Positions 1-7,088 of a stretch of DNA of 64,000 nt are shown here, piece after piece. A model generated the notes under the pieces. It did not search any database and was not told where the DNA came from. It saw nothing but the letters and a program-made list of their open reading frames with translations. This DNA is from an uncultured Lachnospiraceae bacterium (GTDB lineage Bacteria > Bacillota > Clostridia > Lachnospirales > Lachnospiraceae), in contig CANQPJ010000004.1 in assembly GCA_947625755.1 (NCBI GenBank), positions 58,501-122,500 of the forward strand, written 5' to 3'. The position numbers and the translations under genes are program-made. The stretch's first letter is position 1. Each line of letters starts with the position of its first letter.

Positions 1-150
1 ATTGTAGAGAATGTAAGAAAACATAAACCAAATAGAGGCTTGGTGCAGGCAATGAAAATTACGGAAAAACAGTTTTCAAAAATTGAATATATTGTAGGTG
101 AAGTTTCAAAGGAAGTGCTGGATAGTGATGAGAGGCTTGTAATTTTATGA
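1..150 (+). CDS. cas2: Cas2, C-terminal fragment cut by window edge
   Basis: The first 49 codons in frame 1 end in a TGA at 148-150 and read like the C-terminus of a type II-A Cas2: a basic segment (KHKPNRGLVQAM), then ITEKQF and a final ERLVIL. Cas2 is the central dimer of the Cas1-Cas2 integrase that inserts new spacers at the leader end of the array. The start lies outside the window, so catalytic and ferredoxin-fold residues cannot be checked. The stop overlaps the csn2 start as ATGA, which indicates translational coupling. Cas9 and Cas1 would be expected further left; this is family knowledge and not visible here. Confidence 0.85.
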   Translation: MVENVRKHKPNRGLVQAMKITEKQFSKIEYIVGEVSKEVLDSDERLVIL

Positions 151-818
151 AGTTGGTAAATGGAAAATATAGTTTGATTATAAATATGCAGGAAAATATG
201 GCAGATATGTTAGTGCTTGAAAATGAAGCGGTGATGGCAGAATTTGTGGAACAATTATATTTTCAGTCATTCGGGCAGGAAGGAGACTTTGTATTATCTG
301 ACAATGATGAATTGCTGGAAATTTACAAAACACTAGAAATCATAATAAATCCATTTGCACTTGATTTTAATAATAAAAAAATACTAAAAAAACTTTATTC
401 GGAGTTGAGTGGCATTGGAAATGAACTTCTTATGGAGAAGAATAGTTTGAACTCACAAATTTGTCATTTACTTGAAACATTAATTAGCCGAGCTTCTTAT
501 AATGATATTTCTTATCAGAAAGATTATGAATGGGTAGATTTATTTAAATTTTATGGGATTAAAATAGAGCCTTATTGTGATACTCTGTCACAAAAGATAA
601 TTGAATATATTAAGCTAACATCTCAATTACAGTTAAATAAGATTCTTTGCTTTGTTAACCTAAAACAATATTTAAACAAATCTGAAATTCAGAATTTGTA
701 TCAGATGGCGTTTTATAGTAAAATACAGTTATTGTTGATTGAGTCTTATGAAAAAGAAAAACTGGATAATGAAAACGTCTATATTATTGATAAAGATAGA
801 TGTTTAATTATAAAATAG
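147..818 (+). CDS. csn2: Csn2, type II-A CRISPR adaptation protein
   Basis: A 223-residue protein lying between cas2 and the array, the defining position of Csn2 in type II-A systems. The length fits the short Csn2 subfamily. Csn2 forms a calcium-stabilised ring tetramer that slides on linear double-stranded DNA ends and helps Cas1-Cas2 and Cas9 acquire spacers. The beginning (MKLVNGKYSLIINMQENMAD) matches the usual beta-rich head domain, followed by an acidic helical region; no catalytic motif is expected because Csn2 lacks a known enzymatic activity. The ATG overlaps the cas2 stop by one base (ATGA), so the two are probably translated together. It is followed by only 58 bp of leader before the first repeat. 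Confidence 0.9.
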   Translation: MKLVNGKYSLIINMQENMADMLVLENEAVMAEFVEQLYFQSFGQEGDFVLSDNDELLEIYKTLEIIINPFALDFNNKKILKKLYSELSGIGNELLMEKNSLNSQICHLLETLISRASYNDISYQKDYEWVDLFKFYGIKIEPYCDTLSQKIIEYIKLTSQLQLNKILCFVNLKQYLNKSEIQNLYQMAFYSKIQLLLIESYEKEKLDNENVYIIDKDRCLIIK

Positions 819-876
819 AGCTTTTCATGATTTCGCCATTGTCGAATGGGTAGGTTCGGTGATAATCTCAGTTGAG
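819..876 (+). promoter_or_regulatory. CRISPR leader
   Basis: The 58 bp between the csn2 stop and the first repeat. In type II-A loci the last bases of the leader form the anchor read during spacer integration; here the junction is CTCAGTTGAG followed by the repeat's GTTTGAG. That this is the leader side follows from its position next to csn2 and from the decayed repeat lying at the other end of the array. I see no convincing -35/-10 pair inside it, so array transcription may start within csn2 or further upstream. Confidence 0.6.
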
Positions 877-2237
877 GTTTGAGAACCTTGTAAATTATGA
901 AGAGTGTAAAACAATAAATCCCACGGAATCCCTTTATTTATAGTTTGAGAACCTTGTAAATTATGAAGAGTGTAAAACCCCTGATGAAGGACCGGCGGTA
1001 CAACCCGAGTTTGAGAACCTTGTAAATTATGAAGAGTGTAAAACTAGAGTAATTAAATTTATGGTTGACAAAAAGTTTGAGAACCTTGTAAATTATGAAG
1101 AGTGTAAAACATCCAAAGCTTGTTTGACCTTGTATGCAGGGTTTGAGAACCTTGTAAATTATGAAGAGTGTAAAACTAATATGCGAGCATTGTGGTGGAG
1201 TGGTTGGTTTGAGAACCTTGTAAATTATGAAGAGTGTAAAACTGCCACGTTTAAAATCACAGATAAAAAGTGGTTTGAGAACCTTGTAAATTATGAAGAG
1301 TGTAAAACGATTTAAAATATTTAACGGGCGCATGGTTAGTTTGAGAACCTTGTAAATTATGAAGAGTGTAAAACGAAAAACTCCCCGGAAGTCAAGGCAT
1401 TGTGGTTTGAGAACCTTGTAAATTATGAAGAGTGTAAAACCCGACACCCCTGCAAACGCTGTAAACATAGAGTTTGAGAACCTTGTAAATTATGAAGAGT
1501 GTAAAACAAACAAATATCCAATTATGATGATACTGATGGTTTGAGAACCTTGTAAATTATGAAGAGTGTAAAACTAATAATGATTATACACGATTTAGCC
1601 AACAGTTTGAGAACCTTGTAAATTATGAAGAGTGTAAAACACTCCTAGATCAATTTTTGGCTCTTGTACAAGTTTGAGAACCTTGTAAATTATGAAGAGT
1701 GTAAAACTAAAGAAATGCCTACAGGAGTATCTTGGCTGTTTGAGAACCTTGTAAATTATGAAGAGTGTAAAACAAAGCGAAAAAATCAAATCAGAAATAT
1801 TAGAGTTTGAGAACCTTGTAAATTATGAAGAGTGTAAAACTTATGGTTTGGTTCTAATAGACCGGAAAGAGGTTTGAGAACCTTGTAAATTATGAAGAGT
1901 GTAAAACTATATAAATCACATATAATATGTGCATATGGTTTGAGAACCTTGTAAATTATGAAGAGTGTAAAACACTTGCCATCACTGAAAAAACATCCAT
2001 CCGGTTTGAGAACCTTGTAAATTATGAAGAGTGTAAAACAAGATTTTGCTACTGATACGTCCAAAGACTGTTTGAGAACCTTGTAAATTATGAAGAGTGT
2101 AAAACATATAGCATTTACTAAATCAACATTAAGCTGTTTGAGAACCTTGTAAATTATGAAGAGTGTAAAACTTGAACTCATATCCTATTCCGTGGATGTA
2201 CGTTTGAGAACCTTGTAAATTATGAAGAACGTAAGCC
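877..2237 (+). CRISPR. Type II-A CRISPR array, 21 repeats and 20 spacers
   Basis: A 36-bp repeat beginning GTTTGAGAACCTTG and ending GAAGAGTGTAAAAC occurs at 877, 943, 1009, 1075, 1141, 1207, 1273, 1339, 1405, 1472, 1539, 1605, 1672, 1738, 1805, 1872, 1938, 2004, 2070, 2136 and 2202. The first 20 are identical. The last (2202-2237) has changed bases at its 3' end (GAACGTAAGCC instead of GAGTGTAAAAC), the usual sign of the leader-distal, oldest end. Spacers are 30 bp (15) or 31 bp (5), all different, and none obviously matches the rest of the window. The uniform repeats suggest a functional array that was recently active in acquisition. Open frames across it on both strands are repeat artefacts. 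Confidence 0.98.
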
Positions 2238-2247
2238 TGCAAAAATT

Positions 2248-2285
2248 ATCATAGGAAATACAGGAAAAGCTGTATTTCCTATGAT
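2248..2285 (+). terminator. Perfect 16-bp palindrome just after the array
   Basis: Two 16-base arms, starting ATCATAGGAAATACAG and ending CTGTATTTCCTATGAT, enclose a 6-base GAAAAG loop, 10 bp after the degenerate last repeat. It could fold in either transcript direction. No run of T follows, so classic rho-independent termination is doubtful. Alternatives are a processing or stability hairpin at the 3' end of the pre-crRNA, or an insulator ahead of the candidate tracrRNA. Confidence 0.55.
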
Positions 2286-2319
2286 GTTATAAACCTGAAA
2301 AAATGCATATTAAAGAGAG

Positions 2320-2490
2320 AAGAAGCAACCGTCTGTGGCATTTCCAAAATGGAAAGGTGCAGAATATTGTTGCTTCTTATGGATTTCAAGGTTTTTGAAA
2401 GGGCAGTTAATGAAGATGCTCTGCCGCATATCGACAGTAAAAAAAAGCCATAGCCTATTCTCGTTTGCGAGGGTCCAATTCCCTCGGGCG
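2320..2490 (+). ncRNA. Candidate tracrRNA downstream of the array
   Basis: Positions 2372-2400 are nearly complementary to the CRISPR repeat in the orientation a tracrRNA needs. CAAGGTTTTTGAAA (2387-2400) pairs with repeat bases 2-14, allowing G-U pairs and one bulge. GCTTCTTATGGATTT upstream continues the pairing to about repeat base 28, giving roughly 24 pairs in total. Right after it lies a nexus-like hairpin (GGCAG 2402-2406 with CTGCC 2421-2425), then a GC-rich hairpin (CGAGGG 2468-2473 with CCCTCG 2481-2486). Upstream, a 10-bp perfect stem joins 2320-2329 to 2369-2378 and overlaps the start of the anti-repeat. I found no clear promoter and no T-run, so both ends are uncertain. Type II systems require a tracrRNA, and its position among loci is known to vary. 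No protein gene is supported between 2238 and 2601. Confidence 0.55.
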
Positions 2491-2601
2491 TTGAATAAGC
2501 ATGACTTTGGTATTATTATACGTAGGAGCCGATATATTGTCAACAAATATGAAGGTAACAATAATGTTCAAAATATATAACAACAGAAATGAGGTACATA
2601 T

Positions 2602-2928
2602 ATGAATCGTTTTACTATCAGAGAAATGCAGGATATGCAGGAAACATTACAGAAAAAGTATCAAAATCAATGGGAGCCCATTGCACCAGAGACAGGAAAA
2701 AATAAACTGCTGTGGATGATTGGAGAAATTGGAGAAGTCATTGATATTATTAAGAAAAGTGGCAGTGACAAAATTATAAAGGATAGCTTGACAAGAGATA
2801 CCCTGATAGAAGAAATGGCAGATGTACTTATGTATTATAACGATGTTTTATTGTGTTATGGTATTACTGAAGAGGAATTAAAGAAAGCTTATGTCGCAAA
2901 GTTTGAAAAAAATATGAAACGATGGTAA
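2602..2928 (+). CDS. MazG-like nucleotide pyrophosphohydrolase
   Basis: A 108-residue all-alpha protein of the MazG superfamily, whose members hydrolyse (d)NTPs to monophosphate and pyrophosphate, often to remove damaged nucleotides or to lower dNTP or alarmone pools. The metal-binding pattern is visible: an acidic EIGEVIDII helix near residues 42-50, and EEMADVLMYYND near residues 73-84, which supplies the second acidic cluster and Asp. The single-domain length matches small MazG proteins rather than two-domain MazG. The start has GAGG about 8 bases upstream (gaaatgaggtacatatATG). The gene stands alone between the CRISPR locus and a broken gene. The true substrate cannot be inferred from sequence. 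Confidence 0.75.
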   Translation: MNRFTIREMQDMQETLQKKYQNQWEPIAPETGKNKLLWMIGEIGEVIDIIKKSGSDKIIKDSLTRDTLIEEMADVLMYYNDVLLCYGITEEELKKAYVAKFEKNMKRW

Positions 2929-2967
2929 GAACGCAAGCACAAAGAATGAGAGGAGAAAATAAACAGT

Positions 2968-3121
2968 ATGGCGACATGGATTAGTCATATGATGATTGTG
3001 GACAACCTGTTGAATCGTGGCATTGAATTACCAAAGAAACACATATGCTTTGTGGGAATGTGCAAATCGTATGTATCAGGATGAAACAGCAAGGAAGGCT
3101 TTGGAACAGAGGAAAATTTAA
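2968..3121 (+). pseudogene. Remnant of a zinc-dependent phospholipase C-like gene
   Basis: Starting at an ATG behind an AGGAG site, the first 25 codons (MATWISHMMIVDNLLNRG and onward) look like the N-terminus of the zinc-dependent phospholipase C-like family, whose members begin MATWITHxxIAxxLL. A different frame then reads YALWECANRMYQDETARKAL to a stop at 3119-3121, which resembles the C-terminal end of the same family. The middle, including the metal ligands, is missing, so a large internal deletion of some 150-200 codons plus a frame change has destroyed the gene. Family assignment is from memory of conserved ends and is moderately sure; that it is broken is clear from the frame jump. Confidence 0.55.
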
Positions 3122-3209
3122 AGTAGAAATATAGTGCAATTTGAGAAATACGAAAATAAATCAAAAATTTACCGGACTACATATGTATATTGAAGGGAGG
3201 CAGAAGAAA

Positions 3210-4316
3210 GTGAAACAGAAATTTCCGGATTATACAAATTGTATAGCAAATTTAGCAAATTCGATATTAGAGGAATTTGGAATTAAGGAGAAAAAAAGGC
3301 AAAGTTTAAAAATATTAGAGCCATATATGACAAAAGGATATGAGAATATAGTAGTTATTTTATTGGATGGAATGGGAAAATGCATTATTGATAAAAACCT
3401 TGATAAAGATGGATTTTTTCATAGACATTTAGTGGGTGAATATAGTTCTGTCTTTCCGCCGACTACAGTTGCAGCAACTACATCGCTGTTCAGTGGACAA
3501 AATCCCAGTGAACATGGCTGGTTGGGCTGGGATTGTTATTATCCGCAGGTTGATAAAAATGTTACAGTATTTCTAAATACAGAATCGGGAACAGATAAGC
3601 CGGCAGCTGATTATAATGTTGCATGGACCTATTGCGGATATGAAAATATCTCTTCAAAAATCAGAAATCATGGCGGCAACGCATATGAAGTGACTCCATT
3701 TATGGAACCATTTCCGGGGACTTTCAAAGAAATATGTCAACAGATAAAATTATTGTGTGAAAAACCGGGAAAGAAATATATATACAGTTACTGGAATGAG
3801 CCGGATTCTATTATGCATAAGAATGGGTGTGAAGGAAAAGAGAGCAAACAGGTGCTACAGTCTTTGGAAAAGCATGTACAGTTGTTGTGTGAAGAATTAG
3901 AAAATACGCTGATAATTGTGACTGCGGATCATGGGCATATGGACTCGAAAGGAGTTGCGATTACAGATTATCCTGACATTATGGAGTGTTTGGTGCGCAT
4001 GCCTTCTATTGAACCAAGAGCCTTGAATTTATTTGTAAAAGAGGAAAAGAAGAAACAGTTTGAGAAGGCATTTTATAAAGAATTTGGAGATAAGTTTCTT
4101 CTTTGGACAAAAGAGCAGATGCTTGAGAAAAAAATATTTGGAACCGGAAAGGAACATCCAATTTTCCGCGAAATGCTTGGTGATTATCTGGCACTTGCAA
4201 TAAGCGATTTGTCTATTTATAATACAAAAGAAGAGGCAGACACCTTTATAGGGGTGCATGCCGGTCTTACGGAAGATGAGATGATAATTCCATTGATTAT
4301 AATAGAGAAAATATAA
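3210..4316 (+). CDS. Alkaline phosphatase-superfamily phosphodiesterase/phosphatase
   Basis: About 368 residues of the alkaline phosphatase superfamily (type I phosphodiesterase / nucleotide pyrophosphatase branch). Metal and nucleophile motifs are visible in order: LLDGMG with the first Asp, SVFPPTTVAATTS with the nucleophilic Thr, PDSIMHK, TADHGHMD with the second metal site, and VHAGLTEDEM with the last His. The start is the GTG at 3210, preceded by GGGAGG 9 bases upstream. The frame stays open back to a TTG at 3141 but has no ribosome site there, and homologues start near KFPDYTNCI. There is no signal peptide, so it acts in the cytoplasm on an unknown phosphoester. No operon partner is evident. 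Confidence 0.75.
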   Translation: MKQKFPDYTNCIANLANSILEEFGIKEKKRQSLKILEPYMTKGYENIVVILLDGMGKCIIDKNLDKDGFFHRHLVGEYSSVFPPTTVAATTSLFSGQNPSEHGWLGWDCYYPQVDKNVTVFLNTESGTDKPAADYNVAWTYCGYENISSKIRNHGGNAYEVTPFMEPFPGTFKEICQQIKLLCEKPGKKYIYSYWNEPDSIMHKNGCEGKESKQVLQSLEKHVQLLCEELENTLIIVTADHGHMDSKGVAITDYPDIMECLVRMPSIEPRALNLFVKEEKKKQFEKAFYKEFGDKFLLWTKEQMLEKKIFGTGKEHPIFREMLGDYLALAISDLSIYNTKEEADTFIGVHAGLTEDEMIIPLIIIEKI

Positions 4317-4382
4317 AAAATAGAATTTCTTCACATTTGTCCTTTTTTATATGAATTTGTCAAAGTTTGTATAGATTAAATA

Positions 4383-4410
4383 TTGAAACATTTTCAAAAT
4401 GAGTTATAAT
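4383..4410 (+). promoter_or_regulatory. Promoter of the OFA-family transporter gene
   Basis: TTGAAA at 4383-4388, a 16-bp spacer and TATAAT at 4405-4410 form a good vegetative sigma-factor promoter 53 bp upstream of the transporter start. Confidence 0.55.
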
Positions 4411-4462
4411 TATCTCGTTTCTACTTTATATAAGTAAATAAAATAGAAGGAAGTAAAAAATT

Positions 4463-5650
4463 ATGAGTGAGAATGTAAACACACAAAAAGGTTGGAGAAG
4501 CAACAAGTGGGTTCGTGCTGCAATTCCTGCGTTGTTATTGCACTGCAGTATCGGTACTGTTTATTGCTGGTCCATATTTAGTCAGGAAATAGCGGATTAT
4601 ATTGGCTTTTCAAAAGGCGCTACAGAATGGGCGTTTAGTTTTGCTATTTTCTTTCTCGGAATGTCCGCAGCGTTTCTTGGAAATGTTGTAGAAAAGGATA
4701 TTCACAAATCCTCATTGATTGCGACTATCTGCTTCGCAGTAGGTATGGCAGGTACAGGATTTTTCATCTACTACGGTGGATTACATAGGGGAAATGCAAT
4801 TGCACTGATAGGTATCTATGTATGCTATGGATTTATCATGGGTATTGGTCTTGGTACCGGATATTTGTCACCTGTAAAGACTCTGATGCTTTGGTTTGAA
4901 GATAGAAAAGGTCTTGCCACAGGTCTTGCAGTAGCAGGCTTTGGTGCGGCAAAGGCAATCGCAAGTCCAATTATGCAGGGAATGTTGGATGGTTTGGGAA
5001 AAACCGGAATTTATAAAATGTTTTGGATTCTTGCCTGTGTATATTTTGTGATGATGTTTGTCGGACATCTGCTGCTTAAAAAGCCGGATGACTGGCATGA
5101 ACCACAGAAGAAGGAAAAAGGTCAGAGCATGTTTGCAGTAATAAAATCTAAACCGATTACGAACTACATTGGTATCTGGCTTATGTTCTATATTAACATT
5201 ACTTGTGGTCTTGCTTTGATTTCACAGGAAAAGATGATTGTGAAATGTATTGGTCTTGCAGGCATAGTGGGATTGATTTCCACCATATCAGCTATATTCA
5301 ATGCAGGAGGCAGACTTGGATTTTCTGCTTGGGCTGATACTATGAAGGACAGAAATACAATATACAAATTGATTTTTATTCTTTCCATTGCGTTTACAGC
5401 CATGGTTATACTGACAGGCGGCATTAAAAATGGAGAGGGAAATATTGCACTGATTATTCTCGTTCTGGGACTTATTTTTGTAGTCAATGCAGGATACGGC
5501 GGTGGATTTTCTAATGTTCCAACCTTGTTGTCTGACCATTACGGAATGGGAAATATCAGCGCTATCCATGGATTGACATTATCAGCATGGGCTTTTGCCG
5601 GACTGACCGGAAATCAGATGGCAAACTGGATTGTAGAACATTTTGGATAG
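4463..5650 (+). CDS. OFA-family MFS transporter, ended early by in-frame TAG
   Basis: Major facilitator superfamily protein of the oxalate/formate antiporter-like (OFA) family. It has the typical start RAAIPALLLHCSIGTVYCWSIF in TM1, and about eleven hydrophobic segments. The frame stops at TAG 5648-5650 after the segment MANWIVEHFG, before the last membrane helix. The same frame continues for 57 codons to a TAA at 5822-5824 and encodes the missing TM12 and a basic tail, so the intact protein would have about 452 residues. Either the gene is a nonsense pseudogene, the TAG is read through, or the base is wrong. Substrate is uncertain: relatives carry small carboxylates such as formate, oxalate or lactate. 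Confidence 0.7.
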   Translation: MSENVNTQKGWRSNKWVRAAIPALLLHCSIGTVYCWSIFSQEIADYIGFSKGATEWAFSFAIFFLGMSAAFLGNVVEKDIHKSSLIATICFAVGMAGTGFFIYYGGLHRGNAIALIGIYVCYGFIMGIGLGTGYLSPVKTLMLWFEDRKGLATGLAVAGFGAAKAIASPIMQGMLDGLGKTGIYKMFWILACVYFVMMFVGHLLLKKPDDWHEPQKKEKGQSMFAVIKSKPITNYIGIWLMFYINITCGLALISQEKMIVKCIGLAGIVGLISTISAIFNAGGRLGFSAWADTMKDRNTIYKLIFILSIAFTAMVILTGGIKNGEGNIALIILVLGLIFVVNAGYGGGFSNVPTLLSDHYGMGNISAIHGLTLSAWAFAGLTGNQMANWIVEHFG

Positions 5651-5824
5651 CCAAAGACAATTATAAGTCATGGAGAAAAAATTGTAATTAATCCAACAGG
5701 TTATCAAACTGTTTTATACGCAACGATTGCATTATACATTATTGCATTGATTGTGTGTCTGGTATTTGTTCGTCCTACAGAAAAAGCATTGGCGGCAAAA
5801 AATGCGAAGAAGGCGGCAAAATAA
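5651..5824 (+). pseudogene. Detached C-terminal end of the OFA transporter
   Basis: Directly in frame after the TAG, 57 codons encode a loop (GEKIVINPTGYQTV), a strongly hydrophobic helix (LYATIALYIIALIVCLVF) and a lysine/alanine-rich tail ending KKAAK. This is the natural TM12 and cytoplasmic end of the upstream transporter. There is no new ribosome site or start codon, so it is not a separate gene. Confidence 0.75.
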
Positions 5825-5873
5825 ATTAAAATTTACTAGAAAAGCCCATATAGAGTGGGTAGAGTGAAAAAAC

Positions 5874-6449
5874 AGGGGACTGTAAAAAAAGTTTTTGTCA
5901 AGCTGTCAGGTATATGTGTAAAATTATGGAAAATCCATGATGGGTGAGAAAGAATTACATATATCTTTTGCAAAACAAGCCAAATATATATGTAAATTAT
6001 TGGGAAGTCCATGATGGGTGAGAATGAGTTACATATATCTTTCGCAAAACAAGCTAAATATATATGTAAATTATTGGAGAATTCATAATCGGTGAGAATG
6101 AATTACATATATTCTTTACAAAACAAGTCAAGTCTATATGTAAAATCTTGACCAATCCATAGCAAGTGAGAATGTATTACATATATTCTCCACTAAACAA
6201 GCCAGATATATATGTAAATTCTTGGCTAATCCATAGCAAGTGAAAATATATTACATATCGACATAAAATTATAAAATACTAATATATGTAAATTATAAAT
6301 ATGGCAGGAGAATAAAACTTACAAAAGACTATTCAGAAAATGAAAGGTGTAATTTTAGAACTTGCACTGAAATCAATAAATATAGAAAGACAGAACCTGC
6401 ATCCGCATTAGCGGATGCAGGTTCTGTTAATCAGGGAGCTCTCGTTTTA
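5874..6449 (-). mobile_element. MITE-like hairpin-array repeat, copy 1
   Basis: Noncoding element in reverse orientation relative to copies 2 and 3. It opens with GGGACTGTAAAAAAAG (5876-5891), matching the terminal inverted repeat of copy 2. Then come units with an exact 74-bp period: TTACATAT starts at 5955, 6029, 6103, 6177 and 6251. Each pairs with a following ATATATGTAA to form a hairpin, and a half unit lies at 5911. A unique segment (about 6292-6390) and a perfect 16-bp palindrome with ATTA loop (6391-6426) follow. The right end is degenerate and the boundary is set by the toxin stub, so it is uncertain within about 20 bp. It has five complete hairpins, one more than the other copies. 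Confidence 0.7.
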
Positions 6450-6485
6450 TTCTTCCCACGCTTTATCATCCCATAATTTTTTCAT
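6447..6485 (-). pseudogene. Toxin stub of a YoeB/Txe-type toxin-antitoxin pair
   Basis: One base beyond the antitoxin stop on the minus strand, an ATG opens a 12-codon frame reading MKKLWDDKAWEE and then stop. YoeB/Txe-type mRNA interferases begin with a similar KxWxDxAWEDY stretch and run to about 85-90 residues. The rest is missing and the repeat element copy begins here, so the toxin appears lost through insertion or deletion. The stub is short, so the family call rests on position next to a RelB-type antitoxin plus this motif. Confidence 0.55.
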
Positions 6486-6486
6486 C

Positions 6487-6744
6487 TTAATCTGCCTCTA
6501 TTAAATCATGTTCTTTCAACTCTGTTTTTCCTGCCTTCAAATCTGCAATTCTTTTTTCCAATTCTTCAATATTATCCCTGCTGTAAAATGGGTCTGCAGA
6601 TATTTCAAATGGAATCCGTCTTTCATTTCCAACTTTTACAAGAAAAATATTGATTGCTGCACTCATGCTGATTCCCATATCAGCACATGCCTTTTCAGCT
6701 TTTATTTTAACATTATCGTCCACTCTAAAATTAACCTGTGCCAT
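6487..6744 (-). CDS. RelB/DinJ-family antitoxin, orphaned
   Basis: An 85-residue protein starting MAQVNFRVDDNVKIKAEKAC, the ribbon-helix-helix DNA-binding domain typical of RelB/DinJ antitoxins, followed by MGISMSAAINIFLVKV and a charged C-terminal tail that would wrap the toxin. Such antitoxins neutralise a RelE/YoeB-type mRNA interferase and repress their own operon. Here only a 12-codon stub of the toxin remains downstream, so the protein probably has no cognate partner at this locus; it might still act as a repressor or inhibit a related toxin elsewhere. A ribosome site (AAGGAG) precedes the ATG, and a palindromic operator candidate lies upstream. Confidence 0.85.
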   Translation of the reverse strand: MAQVNFRVDDNVKIKAEKACADMGISMSAAINIFLVKVGNERRIPFEISADPFYSRDNIEELEKRIADLKAGKTELKEHDLIEAD

Positions 6745-6789
6745 AAAATCAACTCCTTACATTTTTATTTAATTATATCATAGCATATG

Positions 6790-6818
6790 TAAAGCATTTT
6801 ACAAGTGTTCACTTTACA
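6790..6818 (-). promoter_or_regulatory. Candidate antitoxin operator
   Basis: Upstream of the antitoxin start lies AAGTGTTCACTT (6803-6814), a perfect palindrome with a 2-bp centre, beside a second imperfect one, GTAAAGCATTTTAC (6789-6802). Ribbon-helix-helix antitoxins bind such short inverted repeats. Placement is right for autoregulation, but binding is inferred. Confidence 0.4.
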
Positions 6819-6924
6819 AATACTATCAATTACTTTTTTCTTTACTATAAGTATGCCTGTTTTCATCTCAATAATTCTATAAAAATTTTTATATTACATA
6901 AATATACATTGTAATGCTTTTTGT

Positions 6925-6952
6925 TTTACAATACTATTTCCTATGGTAAAAT
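6925..6952 (+). promoter_or_regulatory. Promoter candidate for the sirtuin-macrodomain genes
   Basis: TTTACA (6925-6930), a 16-bp spacer and TAAAAT (6947-6952) precede the sirtuin gene by about 135 bp. The rest of 6745-7076 is AT-rich and holds no gene that I can support. Confidence 0.4.
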
Positions 6953-7088
6953 ATAAATATTCGTAAATATATTACACAAAGAAAAACTATTGAAACCTTC
7001 GGGTTATAATTGCTAGAAAAAATAACGGAGAATATCTGATGCCGGAACAATGGAAAGGGATTGACAAGAAAGGAAAATGGAGGAGATT

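Noticed and set aside
938..2181. Open frames on both strands across the array encoding repeated FENLVNYEECKT or FTLFIIYKVLK
   Set aside because: The 36-bp repeat is open in several frames; with 30-bp spacers the 66-bp unit keeps frame. These are CRISPR artefacts.
2466..2490. tRNA T-arm-like sequence GAGGGTCCAATTCCCTC
   Set aside because: No matching acceptor, D or anticodon arms can be built around it; it is better explained as a hairpin in the candidate tracrRNA tail.
2335..2580. Possible 81-residue gene on the plus strand and an 83-residue one on the minus strand
   Set aside because: No ribosome sites, no family resemblance, and the stretch holds the candidate tracrRNA structures.
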